Both the position numbers and the translations under genes were made by a program. Shown here one piece after another: positions 37,535 to 46,037 of a stretch of 64,000 nucleotides of DNA; positions within the stretch are counted from its first letter, which is position 1, and each line of letters begins with the position of its first letter. The notes under the pieces were generated by a model. The model saw only the letters and a program-made list of their open reading frames with translations. It did not search any database and was not told the origin of the DNA. This DNA comes from Bradyrhizobium zhengyangense (GTDB taxonomy: Bacteria > Pseudomonadota > Alphaproteobacteria > Rhizobiales > Xanthobacteraceae): contig NZ_JAKLUA010000021.1 of the NCBI RefSeq assembly GCF_022012435.1, positions 1-64,000 on the forward strand. The letters are read 5' to 3'.

Positions 37535-37653
37535 GCGGTATGTTTCAGATGGGCCCGTCCGGCAGAATCCTGTGCTGGACGGTTGAATGTACCGCGCCCG
37601 TAAGACTACGGTGATCATCAGGCGATAAGATCTTCCCCCAACGAGCGACGTGT

Positions 37654-38445
37654 GTGACCTTCAACATGACTGGCATGATGGCTTCCAATTTCGTTTCGCG
37701 GTGGTCCGGAGCATTCTGGTCGGGAGCACTCGGCATCTGCGCCATCGTCGCCGTCATCCGTCCGGCCCAGGCCGATCCCCGCGCCGTGGTCGAGCTCTTC
37801 ACCTCCCAGGGCTGCTCCTCCTGCCCGCCTGCCGACAAGGTCATCGGCGATCTCGCCAAGGATCCCTCGATCATCGCGCTGAGCATGCCGATCGATTATT
37901 GGGACTATCTCGGCTGGAAGGATACGCTGGCGGATTCACGTTTCTCGGCGCGGCAGCGCGCCTATTCGCGTATGCGTGGTGACCGCGAAGTCTATACGCC
38001 GCAAGTGGTGGTCAACGGCGCCGCGCACGTCATCGGCAGCGACCGCTCCGGCATCGAAAACGCGATCGACAAGACCGACGCGGGCACCGGCGTCATGAGC
38101 GTGCCGGTGACGATGTCGCTCGCGGGCAAGCAGATCAATGTGTCCGTCGCGGCGAGCAAGGAGCCGACGGTCTCGCATGGCGAGGTCTGGATCTGCTCGA
38201 TCGTGAAATCGGTGCCGATCGAGATCAGTCGCGGTGAGAACCGCGGGCAGCAGATCACCTACCACAATGTCGTACGCAATTTGCTCAAGGTCGGCGACTG
38301 GCACGGACATCCGGAAAGCTGGACGGTACCGATCGAGAATTTGACGTCGCGCGATGGCGTCGACGGCGCGGTGGTCTACGTCCAGGACGGCAGCCGCGAG
38401 AAGCCTGGCCCAATGCTCGGCGCGGCGTACACGTCGCTGCACTGA
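37654..38445 (+). CDS. DUF1223 thioredoxin-like exported protein
   Basis: The 263-residue product starts with GTG (an ATG follows four codons later). A signal or anchor segment (residues 20-40, ending RPAQA) precedes a DUF1223 domain with ELFTSQGCSSCPPADK, where Cys54 and Cys57 form a CxxC pair as in thioredoxin folds. Later blocks include VYTPQVVVNG. Family function is unknown; a role in thiol chemistry or metal handling in the periplasm is plausible. Confidence 0.85.
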   Translation: MTFNMTGMMASNFVSRWSGAFWSGALGICAIVAVIRPAQADPRAVVELFTSQGCSSCPPADKVIGDLAKDPSIIALSMPIDYWDYLGWKDTLADSRFSARQRAYSRMRGDREVYTPQVVVNGAAHVIGSDRSGIENAIDKTDAGTGVMSVPVTMSLAGKQINVSVAASKEPTVSHGEVWICSIVKSVPIEISRGENRGQQITYHNVVRNLLKVGDWHGHPESWTVPIENLTSRDGVDGAVVYVQDGSREKPGPMLGAAYTSLH

Positions 38446-38480
38446 AGCGCGCGTCAGATCTCTCTGAAAAATTAGTCGTT

Positions 38481-38605
38481 GTCATTCCGGGGCGCGCGAA
38501 GCGCGAGCTATGGTGTGCAATTGCGCGCCTGAGAATCCATTTCTCATCGCGATGATTGGATCGATGGATTCCGGGTTCGCGCCAAGCGGCGCGCCCCGGA
38601 ATGAC
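38481..38605. repeat. GTCATTCCGG palindromic repeat, copy 1
   Basis: GTCATTCCGGGGCGCG at the left end is the inverse of CGCCCCGGAATGAC at the right. Internally, GAATCCAT and ATGGATTCCGG form further inverted pairs. Copies with the same ends lie at 48117-48222 and 63649-63751. Confidence 0.9.
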
Positions 38606-38632
38606 GGGAGGCAGACACATCCCACCACAAAC

Positions 38633-38745
38633 AAAAAAGGACCAACTCGCGTTGGCCCTCCTTGTCGCGCGTACAGACCCGATCCTGTTCGACCCCGGGG
38701 GGCTGGGGGCTGAGGAATCCGGAACCGAAAGGACCGGGTCAACGC
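38633..38745 (-). ncRNA. Candidate structured small RNA with its own terminator
   Basis: On the minus strand GACCCGGUCC pairs with GGAUCGGGUC (10 bp). Past a U/CA internal loop, UUCGGUUCCGG pairs with CCGGGGUCGAA (11 bp), closing a 20-base C-rich loop. An outer GCGU/ACGC stem extends it. A terminator follows (AGGGCCAAC-gcga-GUUGGUCCU, then U6). The five non-Watson-Crick pairs are all G-U on this strand and A-C mismatches on the other, which points to a minus-strand RNA. I know no named family that fits. No clear promoter is visible and the 5' end is approximate. Confidence 0.6.
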
Positions 38746-39027
38746 ACACGAGTCTTTTCGCAATGCAGGGCGGCAGGCGGTGGGCGGAAAAGCGGCGATC
38801 CTGTGATTCCTGCTAACGATCCCGTGACGGTTTGCCGCTGAGAAGTTCCACCGTTGCGTGTGTCATGATTCGCTGGCCGTTGGCGAGGTGAACCCCGGTC
38901 CGCATGGGGCTTGCAAGAGGCCCTTGCGGCGGGGAACAGTTGGCGCGATCATGCAGATGTCATGATCCGCGGCTCCGGGGACGGTCTTCGCGGACGTGGA
39001 TCATGCTGAGCGATGAGGAGGCGCCCC

Positions 39028-39399
39028 ATGAGCTTGACGTCGGAGGATGCCGATCCGAGCGAGCAGCGCGCAGTGGCGCGCCCTGCCGCTGCGAATGCCC
39101 AACCCGGCCGGGTGACGTTCAACCGGCTCGAGCTGCACCGAATTCTCAATCTCTATGGCCGCATGGTCGCCGACGGCGAGTGGCGCGACTATGCCATCGA
39201 CTTCCTGAAAGACCGCGCGGTGTTCTCGGTCTATCGCCGCGCCTCCGAAGTGCCGATCTACCGCATCGAGAAAGATCCGCGGCTCGCGCGCAAGCAGGGC
39301 ATGTACAGCGTGATCTCCGCGACCGGCCTGATCCTGCGCCGCGGCCACGAGCTCGAGCGCGTGCTGTTGGTGATCGATCGGAAGCTGGCGGTGGTCTAA
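39028..39399 (+). CDS. DUF2794 family protein
   Basis: The 123-residue cytoplasmic protein matches DUF2794, found throughout Rhizobiales: RLELHRILNLYGRMVADGEWRDYAIDF and KDPRLARKQGMYSVISATGLILRRGHEL. Function is unknown. The ATG at 39028 follows GATGAGGAGGCGCCCC, a strong ribosome site. The first 30 residues are low-complexity and probably disordered. Confidence 0.85.
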   Translation: MSLTSEDADPSEQRAVARPAAANAQPGRVTFNRLELHRILNLYGRMVADGEWRDYAIDFLKDRAVFSVYRRASEVPIYRIEKDPRLARKQGMYSVISATGLILRRGHELERVLLVIDRKLAVV

Positions 39400-39414
39400 C
39401 TACACGATCGCTGC

Positions 39415-39504
39415 CGTAGGGTCAGCAAAGGCGTTCTTGCGCCGGCCCACGAACCTTCTCTATCGCCACAGACCGTGGGCACGCTACGCTTTGCCTACCC
39501 TACG
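39415..39504. repeat. GTAGGGTGGGC palindromic repeat, copy 3
   Basis: Ends CGTAGGGTCAGCAAAGG and CTTTGCCTACCCTACG match the copies after leuB and asd, with a few changes near both tips. It lies between convergent genes. Confidence 0.8.
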
Positions 39505-39524
39505 AGACTTCGCGCGCCCCGGAC

Positions 39525-40055
39525 CTACTTCCCCGGCACCGTCTTCGCGCCCTCGCCGAGATCGCGCTGCATCATCACCGTATCCAGCCAGCGGCCAAAC
39601 TTCAGGCCGACATTGGGATGCGTGCCGATCATCTTGAAGCCGCCTCTGGTGTGCACGCCGATCGAGCCGGCATTGGCGGAATCGCCGATCACGGCGATCA
39701 TCTGGCGGAAGCCGCGCGCCTCGCATTCGCTGATCAGCCGCTCCAGCAGCTTTGAGCCGATGCCGCGGCGGTGGAAGCTGGGATCCAGATAGATCGAGTT
39801 CTCGACCGTGAAGCGATAGGCCGGACGCGGCCGATAGGCGCCGGCATAGGCGTAGCCGGCCACGCGACCGTCGAGGATGGCCACGAAATAGGGATAGCCG
39901 CCGTCGACCAGCGTGCGATAGCGGCGCGTCATCTCGGCGAGGTCAGGCGGCTCCAGCTCGAACGTCGCGGTGCCCTCGCGGACAGCCTGCTGGTAGATGG
40001 CGGTGATGGCGGGGAGGTCGGCCTCGATCGTCGGCCTGATTTCGGGTGCGGACAT
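39525..40055 (-). CDS. GNAT N-acetyltransferase (phosphinothricin-type)
   Basis: The 176-residue protein is a GCN5-related acetyltransferase. The acetyl-CoA loop lies in HRRGIGSKLLERLI, and the closing sequence IGTHPNVGLKFGRWLDTVMMQRDL is typical of the phosphinothricin/methionine sulfone group. It could detoxify amino-acid analogues, but the real substrate is unknown. The start ATG at 40055 gives the normal length. Confidence 0.87.
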   Translation of the reverse strand: MSAPEIRPTIEADLPAITAIYQQAVREGTATFELEPPDLAEMTRRYRTLVDGGYPYFVAILDGRVAGYAYAGAYRPRPAYRFTVENSIYLDPSFHRRGIGSKLLERLISECEARGFRQMIAVIGDSANAGSIGVHTRGGFKMIGTHPNVGLKFGRWLDTVMMQRDLGEGAKTVPGK

Positions 40056-40113
40056 GGGGCAAGATTAGAGCGTCCTCCCGGCGGCTGGAAGAGGCAACGC
40101 TGCTGCCACACCC

Positions 40114-40194
40114 GTCATTGCGAGCGCAGCGAAGCAATCCAGAAATGCATCCGCGGAGGGACTGTGGATTGCTTCGCTGCGCTCGCTACGATGA
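40114..40194. repeat. GTCATTGCGAGCGCAGCG palindromic repeat
   Basis: GAGCGCAGCGAAGCAATCC and GGATTGCTTCGCTGCGCTC are exact inverted repeats flanking a short centre. It lies between the GNAT gene start and the terminator of the BI-1 gene. Confidence 0.85.
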
Positions 40195-40213
40195 GGAGTG
40201 GCCGCGGGCAAAC

Positions 40214-40240
40214 AAAAACCCCGGCCTTGCGGCCGGGGTT
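40214..40240 (-). terminator. Intrinsic terminator of the BI-1 gene
   Basis: AACCCCGGCC (40217-40226) pairs exactly with GGCCGGGGTT (40231-40240) around TTGC. On the minus strand a T-run follows. It lies 28 bp past the stop. Confidence 0.9.
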
Positions 40241-40267
40241 CGTGTCCGTTCCCTCGAGGTCTTGCGC

Positions 40268-41059
40268 TTAGTCGCGCTGGCCGAGGAGCTGCAGCAGCAG
40301 CGTGAACAGGTTGATGAAGTTCAAGTACAGCGACAGTGCGCCCGAGATCGCCGCACGCTCTGCGATGTCACCGCCGGCCGAAGCGTAGCCGTAGATGTAG
40401 TCGTTCTTCAGCCGCTGGGTATCCCAGGCGGTGAGGCCTGCGAACACCAGCACGCCGACCACCGACACGATGAACTGCAGCGCGGTGCTGGCCAGGAACA
40501 GGTTCACCAGGCTCGCGATGATGATGCCGATCAGGCCCATGAACAGGAACGAGCCCATGCCGCTCATGTCACGCTTGGTGGTGTAGCCGTAGAGGCTCAG
40601 CGCGCCGAAGGTCGCCGCGGTGATGAAGAACACCCGCACGATCGAGGTGTGCGTGTACACCAGGAAGATCGAGGACAGCGAGATGCCCATCAGCGCCGAG
40701 AACACCCAGAACAGGATCTGGGCGGTCGAGGGAGCCAGACGGTTGATGCCGGCCGAGATCACGAACACCATGGCGAGCGGCGCCAGCATGAACAGATATT
40801 TCAGCGGGCTCACGAACATCGCGTAGCCGAACGGCGTCAGGAACAGCTTGCCGACGCGGACGGCTTCCGGGGTCGGAACGTCAGTCACGGCAGCCATGTA
40901 GACACCGAGCGCGGCGAGGCCGGTGATGGCCAGGCCGATGCTCATGTAATTGTAGATGCGCAGCATATAGGCGCGCAGACCGGCGTCGACCGTCGCGGCG
41001 TCAACACGCCCGGCGGCCCTACCGAAAGGAGAAGCGTAATTGCGGTCTAGGTCCGACAT
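40268..41059 (-). CDS. Bax inhibitor-1/YccA (YbhL-type) membrane protein
   Basis: The 263-residue protein has seven membrane helices of the TMBIM/BI-1 type (for example YMLRIYNYMSIGLAITGLAA and YMFVSPLKYLFMLAPLAMVF in its first half). Homologues conduct calcium or affect membrane-protein turnover; the bacterial role is unsettled. The ATG at 41059 starts MSDLDRNYASPFG; a start 15 residues upstream is possible. The upstream region looks structured, as in ybhL leaders. Confidence 0.9.
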   Translation of the reverse strand: MSDLDRNYASPFGRAAGRVDAATVDAGLRAYMLRIYNYMSIGLAITGLAALGVYMAAVTDVPTPEAVRVGKLFLTPFGYAMFVSPLKYLFMLAPLAMVFVISAGINRLAPSTAQILFWVFSALMGISLSSIFLVYTHTSIVRVFFITAATFGALSLYGYTTKRDMSGMGSFLFMGLIGIIIASLVNLFLASTALQFIVSVVGVLVFAGLTAWDTQRLKNDYIYGYASAGGDIAERAAISGALSLYLNFINLFTLLLQLLGQRD

Positions 41060-41125
41060 GGTCGAATTCCCGTTGGTTGCCCGGTCCGGCACAGGGGTTG
41101 CCATGCCGCCGGTTCGTCAATTCTA
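41060..41125 (-). promoter_or_regulatory. Possible ybhL-type structured mRNA leader
   Basis: On the minus strand CCGGC-g-GCA pairs with UGU-GCCGG (41086-41112). The heptamer GGCAACC occurs twice, once in this loop and once in the next segment, close to the ATG. Rhizobial ybhL genes are known to carry a conserved leader RNA called the ybhL motif, and this gene is of that family. I cannot confirm the match by eye. Confidence 0.35.
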
Positions 41126-41340
41126 TCTCGGATACCGATGTCCGCCGACATTAATTTTGGCTAACAATCGGGACTCCGAACCCATCCGATATGTGGGAAA
41201 CTAACACATTCGCTGCAACGGTCCACGCGCGGCCGAATGTCGCCCTTGCGGTGCAATCCTGACGTGAGCCTGACAAGCTGACGTGGTTAACCGCCGAAAT
41301 CCCGTGATTCCGGTCCCGCGCGGCCAGCCGCTACTTTTTG

Positions 41341-43911
41341 TCACAAATTCCGCAACACTGTGGCGGGCTTTTTGTTCAACGCCAGCAGTGTTCCAGCAAG
41401 ACCGAGCCCGACGGTGACGACGAGGGCGGCGGCCACCACGCCTGCCGCGCTTGCGGCCTGCCAGACGAAGGTCAATGTCATCAGCCGCGTCACGATCATC
41501 CAGGCCGCGATGCTGCCGGCGATCACGCCGAACACCGCGGTGGCAAGCCCGATCAGCAGATATTCGAGCGCATAGGCGCCGAGCAGCCGCAACCGCGTCG
41601 CGCCAAGGGTCTTCAGGATCACCGCATCGTAGACGCGGTGGCGATGGCCGGCGGCGAGTGCGCCGCCCAGCACCAGGATCGCGGAGATCAGCGTCACGGC
41701 GCTGGCGCCGCGGATCGCGAGCGCGAGGTTGGTCACGACCGCGCCGACCGTCTCCATCACCTCGCGCACGCGTACGCTCGTCACCATCGGGTAGGCGTCC
41801 GCAACCTGCTTGATGATCTTGCCGTCGCCGGTCGCATCGCCTGAGGCTTCGGTCAGCGTCGCGATGTGGGTGTGTGGCGCGCCCTTGAAGGCGTTCGGCG
41901 AGAACACCAGCACGAAATTGATGCCGAGACCTTGCCAGTCGATGGTGCGCAGATTGCCGATTTTCGCCGGGATGTCGCGGCCGAGCACGTTGACCACGAT
42001 CTCGTCGCCGAGCTTGAGGTCGAGGCCGTCGGCGATCTTCTTCTCCATCGAGACCAGCGGCGGGCCGGAATAGTCCGCGCCCCACCATTCGCCCTCGACG
42101 ATCTTGGAGCCCTTCGGCACCTCGCCGGTATAGGTCAGGCCGCGGTCGCTCTGCAGCACCCATTCGGAGTCCGTCGTGGGCTTGAGATCCTCGGCGCGGA
42201 CGCCGCGGGCGGCGACAATGCGCCCGCGCAGCATCGGCACGTCCTCGACCTTGGCGCCCGGGGCGATCTGGCGCAGATAGTCGTCGAAGGGAGCGGCCTG
42301 CGTGCTCGGAATGTCGATGAAGTAGAACGACGGCGCGCGGTCGGGCAGCGCGGCCAAAAACTGCCGGCGCAGATTGCCGTCGATCTGGGTGATGGTGACG
42401 AGCACCGCGAGACCGAGGCCGAGCGACAGCACGACCGACGGCGTCAGCGCGCCCGGCCGGTGAATGTTGGCGATCGCCAGCCGCAGCATGGTGAAGCGCG
42501 TGCGCGGCAGTTTTCGCGCGATTGCCATCAGCAGCGCGGCGACGCCGCGCAGCACAGCGAACACGACGACGGAGGAGACCACGAACACCGCGGCGATGCG
42601 CTTGTCGAAGGACAGTCCGATCACGACGGCAACGAGCAGCGCGACGACGACGCCCATGAACACGAGATAGCCCATGCGCGGCCGGTGCCATTCGGCGGCG
42701 ATGGTGTCGCGGAACAGCGCGGCCACCGGCACGTCGTGCACGCGTCCGAGCGGCCACAGGCCGAAGGCAAGCGCGGTCAAAAGGCCATAGACGAAGGACA
42801 GCGCGAGTTCGCCTTCATGCACGGCCGGCACCACCGGCAGGGGCAGCAGCTTTCCGAACAGGCCGACGATGGCGAACGGCATCGCTGCACCCAGCGCGAG
42901 GCCAATCACCGAGCCGATCGCGGCGAGCAGGATCACTTGCGCGAGATAGATGCCGAACACGTCACGCCCCGTTGCGCCGACGGCCTTGAAGGCCGCGATC
43001 ACCTCGAGCCGGCGATCAATATGGCTCTTCACGGCGTTGGCGACGCCGACGCCGCCGACCAAGAGCGCGGCGAGGCCGACCAGCGTCAGGAACTGCGTGA
43101 AGCGGCTGATGTTGCGTTCCAGCTGCGGCGAGGCGTTGGAGCGGCTGCGCACTTCCCAGCCGGCCTGCGGCGCGGCGTTGCGCGCGTCCGCGATGAACGC
43201 CTCGGTGGCGCGGTCGCTGTTGGCGGCGTCAGGCAGTTTCACGCGGTAGACCCAGCGCACCAGGCTGCCGGGCTGGATCAGCCCGGTGGCACGCAGTGCG
43301 GCCTCGCTGATCAGGAAGCGCGGACCAAAGCCGATGCCGCCGGCAAGCTTGTCGGGCTCGGCCTCGACGGCGCTGCGGATCTGGAACGTGGCCGAGCCGA
43401 TGGTGACGCGGTCGCCGATCTTGAGCGACAGCCGCGCCAGCAACGCCGGATCGGCGGCCGCGCCGAATGCGCCGTCCTTCTCCGCGAGCAGATCGCTCAG
43501 TGGCAGCGGCGGTGCCAGCGTCAACTGGCCGAGCATCGGATAGGTATCGTCGACCGCCTTCATCTCCACCAGCGCGAGCTTGCCCTCGGCCGAGCGCGCC
43601 ATACCGCGCAGGGTGGAGGCGACGGAGACTGTACCGCGCGAACGCAGGAAGGCGACTTCTTCGGGTTTTGCCTCGCGCTGGAACAGCACGAACGACACGT
43701 CGCCGCCGAGCAGCGTGCGGCCTTCGCGCGCGAGGCCATCGCTCAGGCTCGCCGACACCGAGCCGACGCCGGCGATTGCCATCACGCCGAGCGCGATGCA
43801 GGCGATGAAGACGTAAAAGCCGCGCAGGCCGCCGCGCAATTCGCGCAAGGCATAGCGCAGCGCCAGCGCGACGCCGTTCGGCTTCGCAAACGGTTCGATC
43901 GCGACGCTCAT
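41341..43911 (-). CDS. FtsX-family ABC transporter permease (YbbP-like)
   Basis: The 856-residue protein has two FtsX-like core domains, each with three or four helices, plus extra N-terminal and central helices and large periplasmic loops. This layout fits YbbP. The first helix is FYVFIACIALGVMAIAGVG. It overlaps the ATPase gene by four bases (ATGA). The complex may couple ATP hydrolysis to lipid or protein handling at the membrane; the E. coli substrate is not firmly known. Confidence 0.9.
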   Translation of the reverse strand: MSVAIEPFAKPNGVALALRYALRELRGGLRGFYVFIACIALGVMAIAGVGSVSASLSDGLAREGRTLLGGDVSFVLFQREAKPEEVAFLRSRGTVSVASTLRGMARSAEGKLALVEMKAVDDTYPMLGQLTLAPPLPLSDLLAEKDGAFGAAADPALLARLSLKIGDRVTIGSATFQIRSAVEAEPDKLAGGIGFGPRFLISEAALRATGLIQPGSLVRWVYRVKLPDAANSDRATEAFIADARNAAPQAGWEVRSRSNASPQLERNISRFTQFLTLVGLAALLVGGVGVANAVKSHIDRRLEVIAAFKAVGATGRDVFGIYLAQVILLAAIGSVIGLALGAAMPFAIVGLFGKLLPLPVVPAVHEGELALSFVYGLLTALAFGLWPLGRVHDVPVAALFRDTIAAEWHRPRMGYLVFMGVVVALLVAVVIGLSFDKRIAAVFVVSSVVVFAVLRGVAALLMAIARKLPRTRFTMLRLAIANIHRPGALTPSVVLSLGLGLAVLVTITQIDGNLRRQFLAALPDRAPSFYFIDIPSTQAAPFDDYLRQIAPGAKVEDVPMLRGRIVAARGVRAEDLKPTTDSEWVLQSDRGLTYTGEVPKGSKIVEGEWWGADYSGPPLVSMEKKIADGLDLKLGDEIVVNVLGRDIPAKIGNLRTIDWQGLGINFVLVFSPNAFKGAPHTHIATLTEASGDATGDGKIIKQVADAYPMVTSVRVREVMETVGAVVTNLALAIRGASAVTLISAILVLGGALAAGHRHRVYDAVILKTLGATRLRLLGAYALEYLLIGLATAVFGVIAGSIAAWMIVTRLMTLTFVWQAASAAGVVAAALVVTVGLGLAGTLLALNKKPATVLRNL

Positions 43912-44630
43912 GGTTTGGTCGTCTGCGTGTCGATGCGGCCCGAGCGCAGGCGGATCACGCGATCGCAGCGATGCGCCAGCGAGGAATCGTGCGTGACCAG
44001 CACCAGGGTCATGCCGCGCTCGGCATGCTTGGTGAAGAGCAGATCGACGATCTGCTTGCCCGTCGCCTCGTCGAGATTGCCGGTTGGCTCGTCCGCAACG
44101 AGGATGGCGGGATCGGGCGCCAGCGCGCGCGCAAGCGCCACGCGCTGCTGCTCGCCGCCGGAGAGCTGCGTCGGATAATGATGCAGGCGATCACCGAGCC
44201 CAACCGATTGCAGCTCTTCGGCCGCGCGCTTGTTGGCATCAGGGTTGCCGGCGAGCTCGAGCGGCACCGCGACGTTCTCCAGCGCCGTCATGGTCGGGAT
44301 CAGATGGAAGGACTGGAAGACGATGCCGACCTGACGGCCGCGGAAGCGGGCCAGCGCGTCCTCGTCGAGGGCATTGAAAGGCGTGCCATTGACCACCACC
44401 TCTCCGCTATCAGGACGCTCCAGCCCCGCCATCACCATCAGCAGCGTGGATTTGCCCGAGCCTGACGGGCCGATCAGCCCGATCGTCTCCCCCGAGCCGA
44501 CGCGCAAGCTGATATCCTTGAGGATGTGAACGCGTGCTGCCCCCGACCCCAATGAGAGATTGACGTTGGAGATGGCGATGGTGTCCGGCGTCGTGCCGGC
44601 GAGCGAAGAGGTTTCGATGCGACTGTCCAT
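43908..44630 (-). CDS. ABC transporter ATP-binding protein (YbbA-like)
   Basis: The 240-residue ATPase of the LolD/YbbA/MacB group has Walker A GPSGSGKSTLL, signature LSGGEQQRVALARAL and Walker B ILVADEPTGNLD. The ATG at 44630 is base-paired with the divergent esterase start, so the two genes face away from each other with almost no gap. In E. coli ybbA-ybbP are also divergent from tesA. Confidence 0.92.
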   Translation of the reverse strand: MDSRIETSSLAGTTPDTIAISNVNLSLGSGAARVHILKDISLRVGSGETIGLIGPSGSGKSTLLMVMAGLERPDSGEVVVNGTPFNALDEDALARFRGRQVGIVFQSFHLIPTMTALENVAVPLELAGNPDANKRAAEELQSVGLGDRLHHYPTQLSGGEQQRVALARALAPDPAILVADEPTGNLDEATGKQIVDLLFTKHAERGMTLVLVTHDSSLAHRCDRVIRLRSGRIDTQTTKP

Positions 44631-45321
44631 GGTCCGGTCATATGGCAACTCCGATAGCGCGGTCGAGAGGCGTTACGGATTGTTCATGCACATAGCCGTG
44701 TTGATGCTCGTTTTGATGACGCTCGCCCATCCGGCCTGGGCGGATGCGGCAACGCCGATCAAGCTTGTCGTTCTCGGCGATTCCTTGAGTGCCGGTCTCG
44801 GCCTCCCGGCCCAGGATGCGTTTCCTGCCAAGCTTCAAAAAGCCTTGCAAGCCAAAGGCATAGTGGTCGACATGACCAACGCCGGCGTGTCGGGCGATAC
44901 CTCGTCCGGCGGCCGCGACCGGCTCGAATGGTCGGTGCCCGAGGGAACAGAGGGCGTGATCGTCGAGCTCGGCGCCAATGACGCGATGCGCGGTATCGAC
45001 CCTGACTTGACGCGGGCGGCGTTGACCGACATCGTTCAGCGTCTCAAGGCGCGCAAGATCGCCGTGATGTTGTGTGGCATGCTGGCGCCGCCGAATTTCG
45101 GCGCGGATTATGGTGCGCGCTTCAATTCGATTTATCCGGATTTGGCGAAACAGTTCGACGTGCCGCTCTATCCGTTCTTTCTCGACGGCGTCGCGGCCGA
45201 TGCCAAGCTCAACCAGGCCGACGGCATTCATCCGACCGCTGAAGGTGTCGACATCGTCGTCGATAAGATGTTGCCCACGGTGGAGGCATTCGTGCGCACG
45301 ATCGGCGAGCAACGCCGTTGA
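44629..45321 (+). CDS. tesA: SGNH/GDSL arylesterase, TesA-like thioesterase/lysophospholipase
   Basis: The exported hydrolase has block I VVLGDSLSAG (nucleophile Ser52), block III GANDAMRG and block V DGIHPTAEG with catalytic Asp and His. A signal peptide with an arginine-containing n-region (ERRYGLFMHIAVLMLVLMTL) ends AWA. Several starts are possible (44617, 44629, 44686); I chose 44629, which retains a basic n-region. Homologues hydrolyse acyl-CoA, lysophospholipids and aryl esters. It is divergent from ybbA, as in E. coli. Confidence 0.88.
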   Translation: MVRSYGNSDSAVERRYGLFMHIAVLMLVLMTLAHPAWADAATPIKLVVLGDSLSAGLGLPAQDAFPAKLQKALQAKGIVVDMTNAGVSGDTSSGGRDRLEWSVPEGTEGVIVELGANDAMRGIDPDLTRAALTDIVQRLKARKIAVMLCGMLAPPNFGADYGARFNSIYPDLAKQFDVPLYPFFLDGVAADAKLNQADGIHPTAEGVDIVVDKMLPTVEAFVRTIGEQRR

Positions 45322-45336
45322 AAAGCAGGCAATGCT

Positions 45337-45357
45337 AACCCTGACTCCCAGGGTTTT
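45337..45357 (+). terminator. Terminator-like hairpin after tesA
   Basis: AACCCTG (45337-45343) pairs with CAGGGTT (45349-45355) around ACTCC, followed by TT. The stem is short and the T-run weak, so termination is uncertain. Confidence 0.5.
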
Positions 45358-45416
45358 CCCGGTGTAGCCTTGGCAACACTTCGCAGAGTCACACAACTGC
45401 GATAGGAATCAGGGTA

Positions 45417-45434
45417 CCGGTGATTCGTCACCGG
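45417..45434 (+). promoter_or_regulatory. UUCG-tetraloop hairpin upstream of thpR
   Basis: CCGGTGA-TTCG-TCACCGG is a perfect 7-bp stem with a stable UUCG loop, 63 bp before the thpR start. It has no T-run and could stabilise the mRNA leader. Confidence 0.45.
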
Positions 45435-45496
45435 CTCTAATTTGGATAGGGTCCTGCTTCTTGAGGACTGTACCCAAGCATCGGGAGTACGAAACG

Positions 45497-46033
45497 ATGC
45501 CGCGTTTGTTCACTGGTCTGGAAATTCCGGCCGAGATCGGCCAGTCGCTTTCCAACTTGCGAGGTGGCCTCCCCGGCGCCCGGTGGATCGATCCCGAAAA
45601 TTATCACGTCACTCTGCGCTTCATCGGCGATATCGATGGCGCCTCCGCCAACGAGATCGCATCGATGTTGTTTCGTGTCGATCGCAAGCCGTTCGAGGTG
45701 AAGGTGCAGGGCTTGCAGAGCTTCGGCGGCCGCAAGCCGCGCGCGGTGGTCGCCACCATCGCACCAAGCAAGCCGCTGATGGATCTGCAGGCCGAGCTCG
45801 AACGCATGATGCAGCGGATCGGCCTCAATCCGGAAGGGCGCAAATTCATTCCGCATGTCACGCTGGCCCGGCTGCACGACGCCACCGACCGTGACGTCGC
45901 CGACTATCTCTCGATCCGCGGCTACTTCCCGAGCAAGGCCTTCATGGCCGAGCGCTTCGTGCTTTTCTCGTCGCGCGCGTCGACAGGCGGCGGCCCGTAT
46001 GTCGTCGAGGACGCCTACGAGCTGTGTGAGTAG
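45497..46033 (+). CDS. thpR: RNA 2',3'-cyclic phosphodiesterase
   Basis: The 178-residue protein of the 2H phosphoesterase family opens 2',3'-cyclic phosphates and can ligate tRNA halves in vitro. Two HxT motifs are visible, His37-Val-Thr39 and His120-Val-Thr122, both in HVTL strands. The start MPRLFTGLEIP is typical, and GGGAG lies nine bases upstream. It ends 4 bp from the convergent vapC stop. Confidence 0.92.
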   Translation: MPRLFTGLEIPAEIGQSLSNLRGGLPGARWIDPENYHVTLRFIGDIDGASANEIASMLFRVDRKPFEVKVQGLQSFGGRKPRAVVATIAPSKPLMDLQAELERMMQRIGLNPEGRKFIPHVTLARLHDATDRDVADYLSIRGYFPSKAFMAERFVLFSSRASTGGGPYVVEDAYELCE

Positions 46034-46037
46034 GTCT

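Larger units (their letters stand above)
38446..39027. other. Gene-poor region with a repeat and a candidate small RNA
   Basis: These 582 bases hold no convincing protein gene. They contain a GTCATTCCGG repeat (38481-38605), a candidate minus-strand structured RNA with terminator (38633-38745), and about 280 further bases up to 39027 in which I see only the ribosome site of the gene at 39028. Confidence 0.6.

Noticed and set aside
38671..38740. SRP (4.5S) or 6S RNA at this hairpin
   Set aside because: No GGAA-type SRP domain IV loop and no large 6S central bubble; the fold is a simple rod with a C-rich loop.
38482..38763. A minus-strand 93-codon frame over the repeat and the candidate RNA
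   Set aside because: It is made of repeat and hairpin sequence; the G-U pattern fits RNA structure better than protein coding.
41866..44178. A 770-codon plus-strand frame opposite the YbbP-like permease
   Set aside because: Antisense shadow; composition is Arg/Gln/His-rich with no motifs, and the permease on the other strand is clear.
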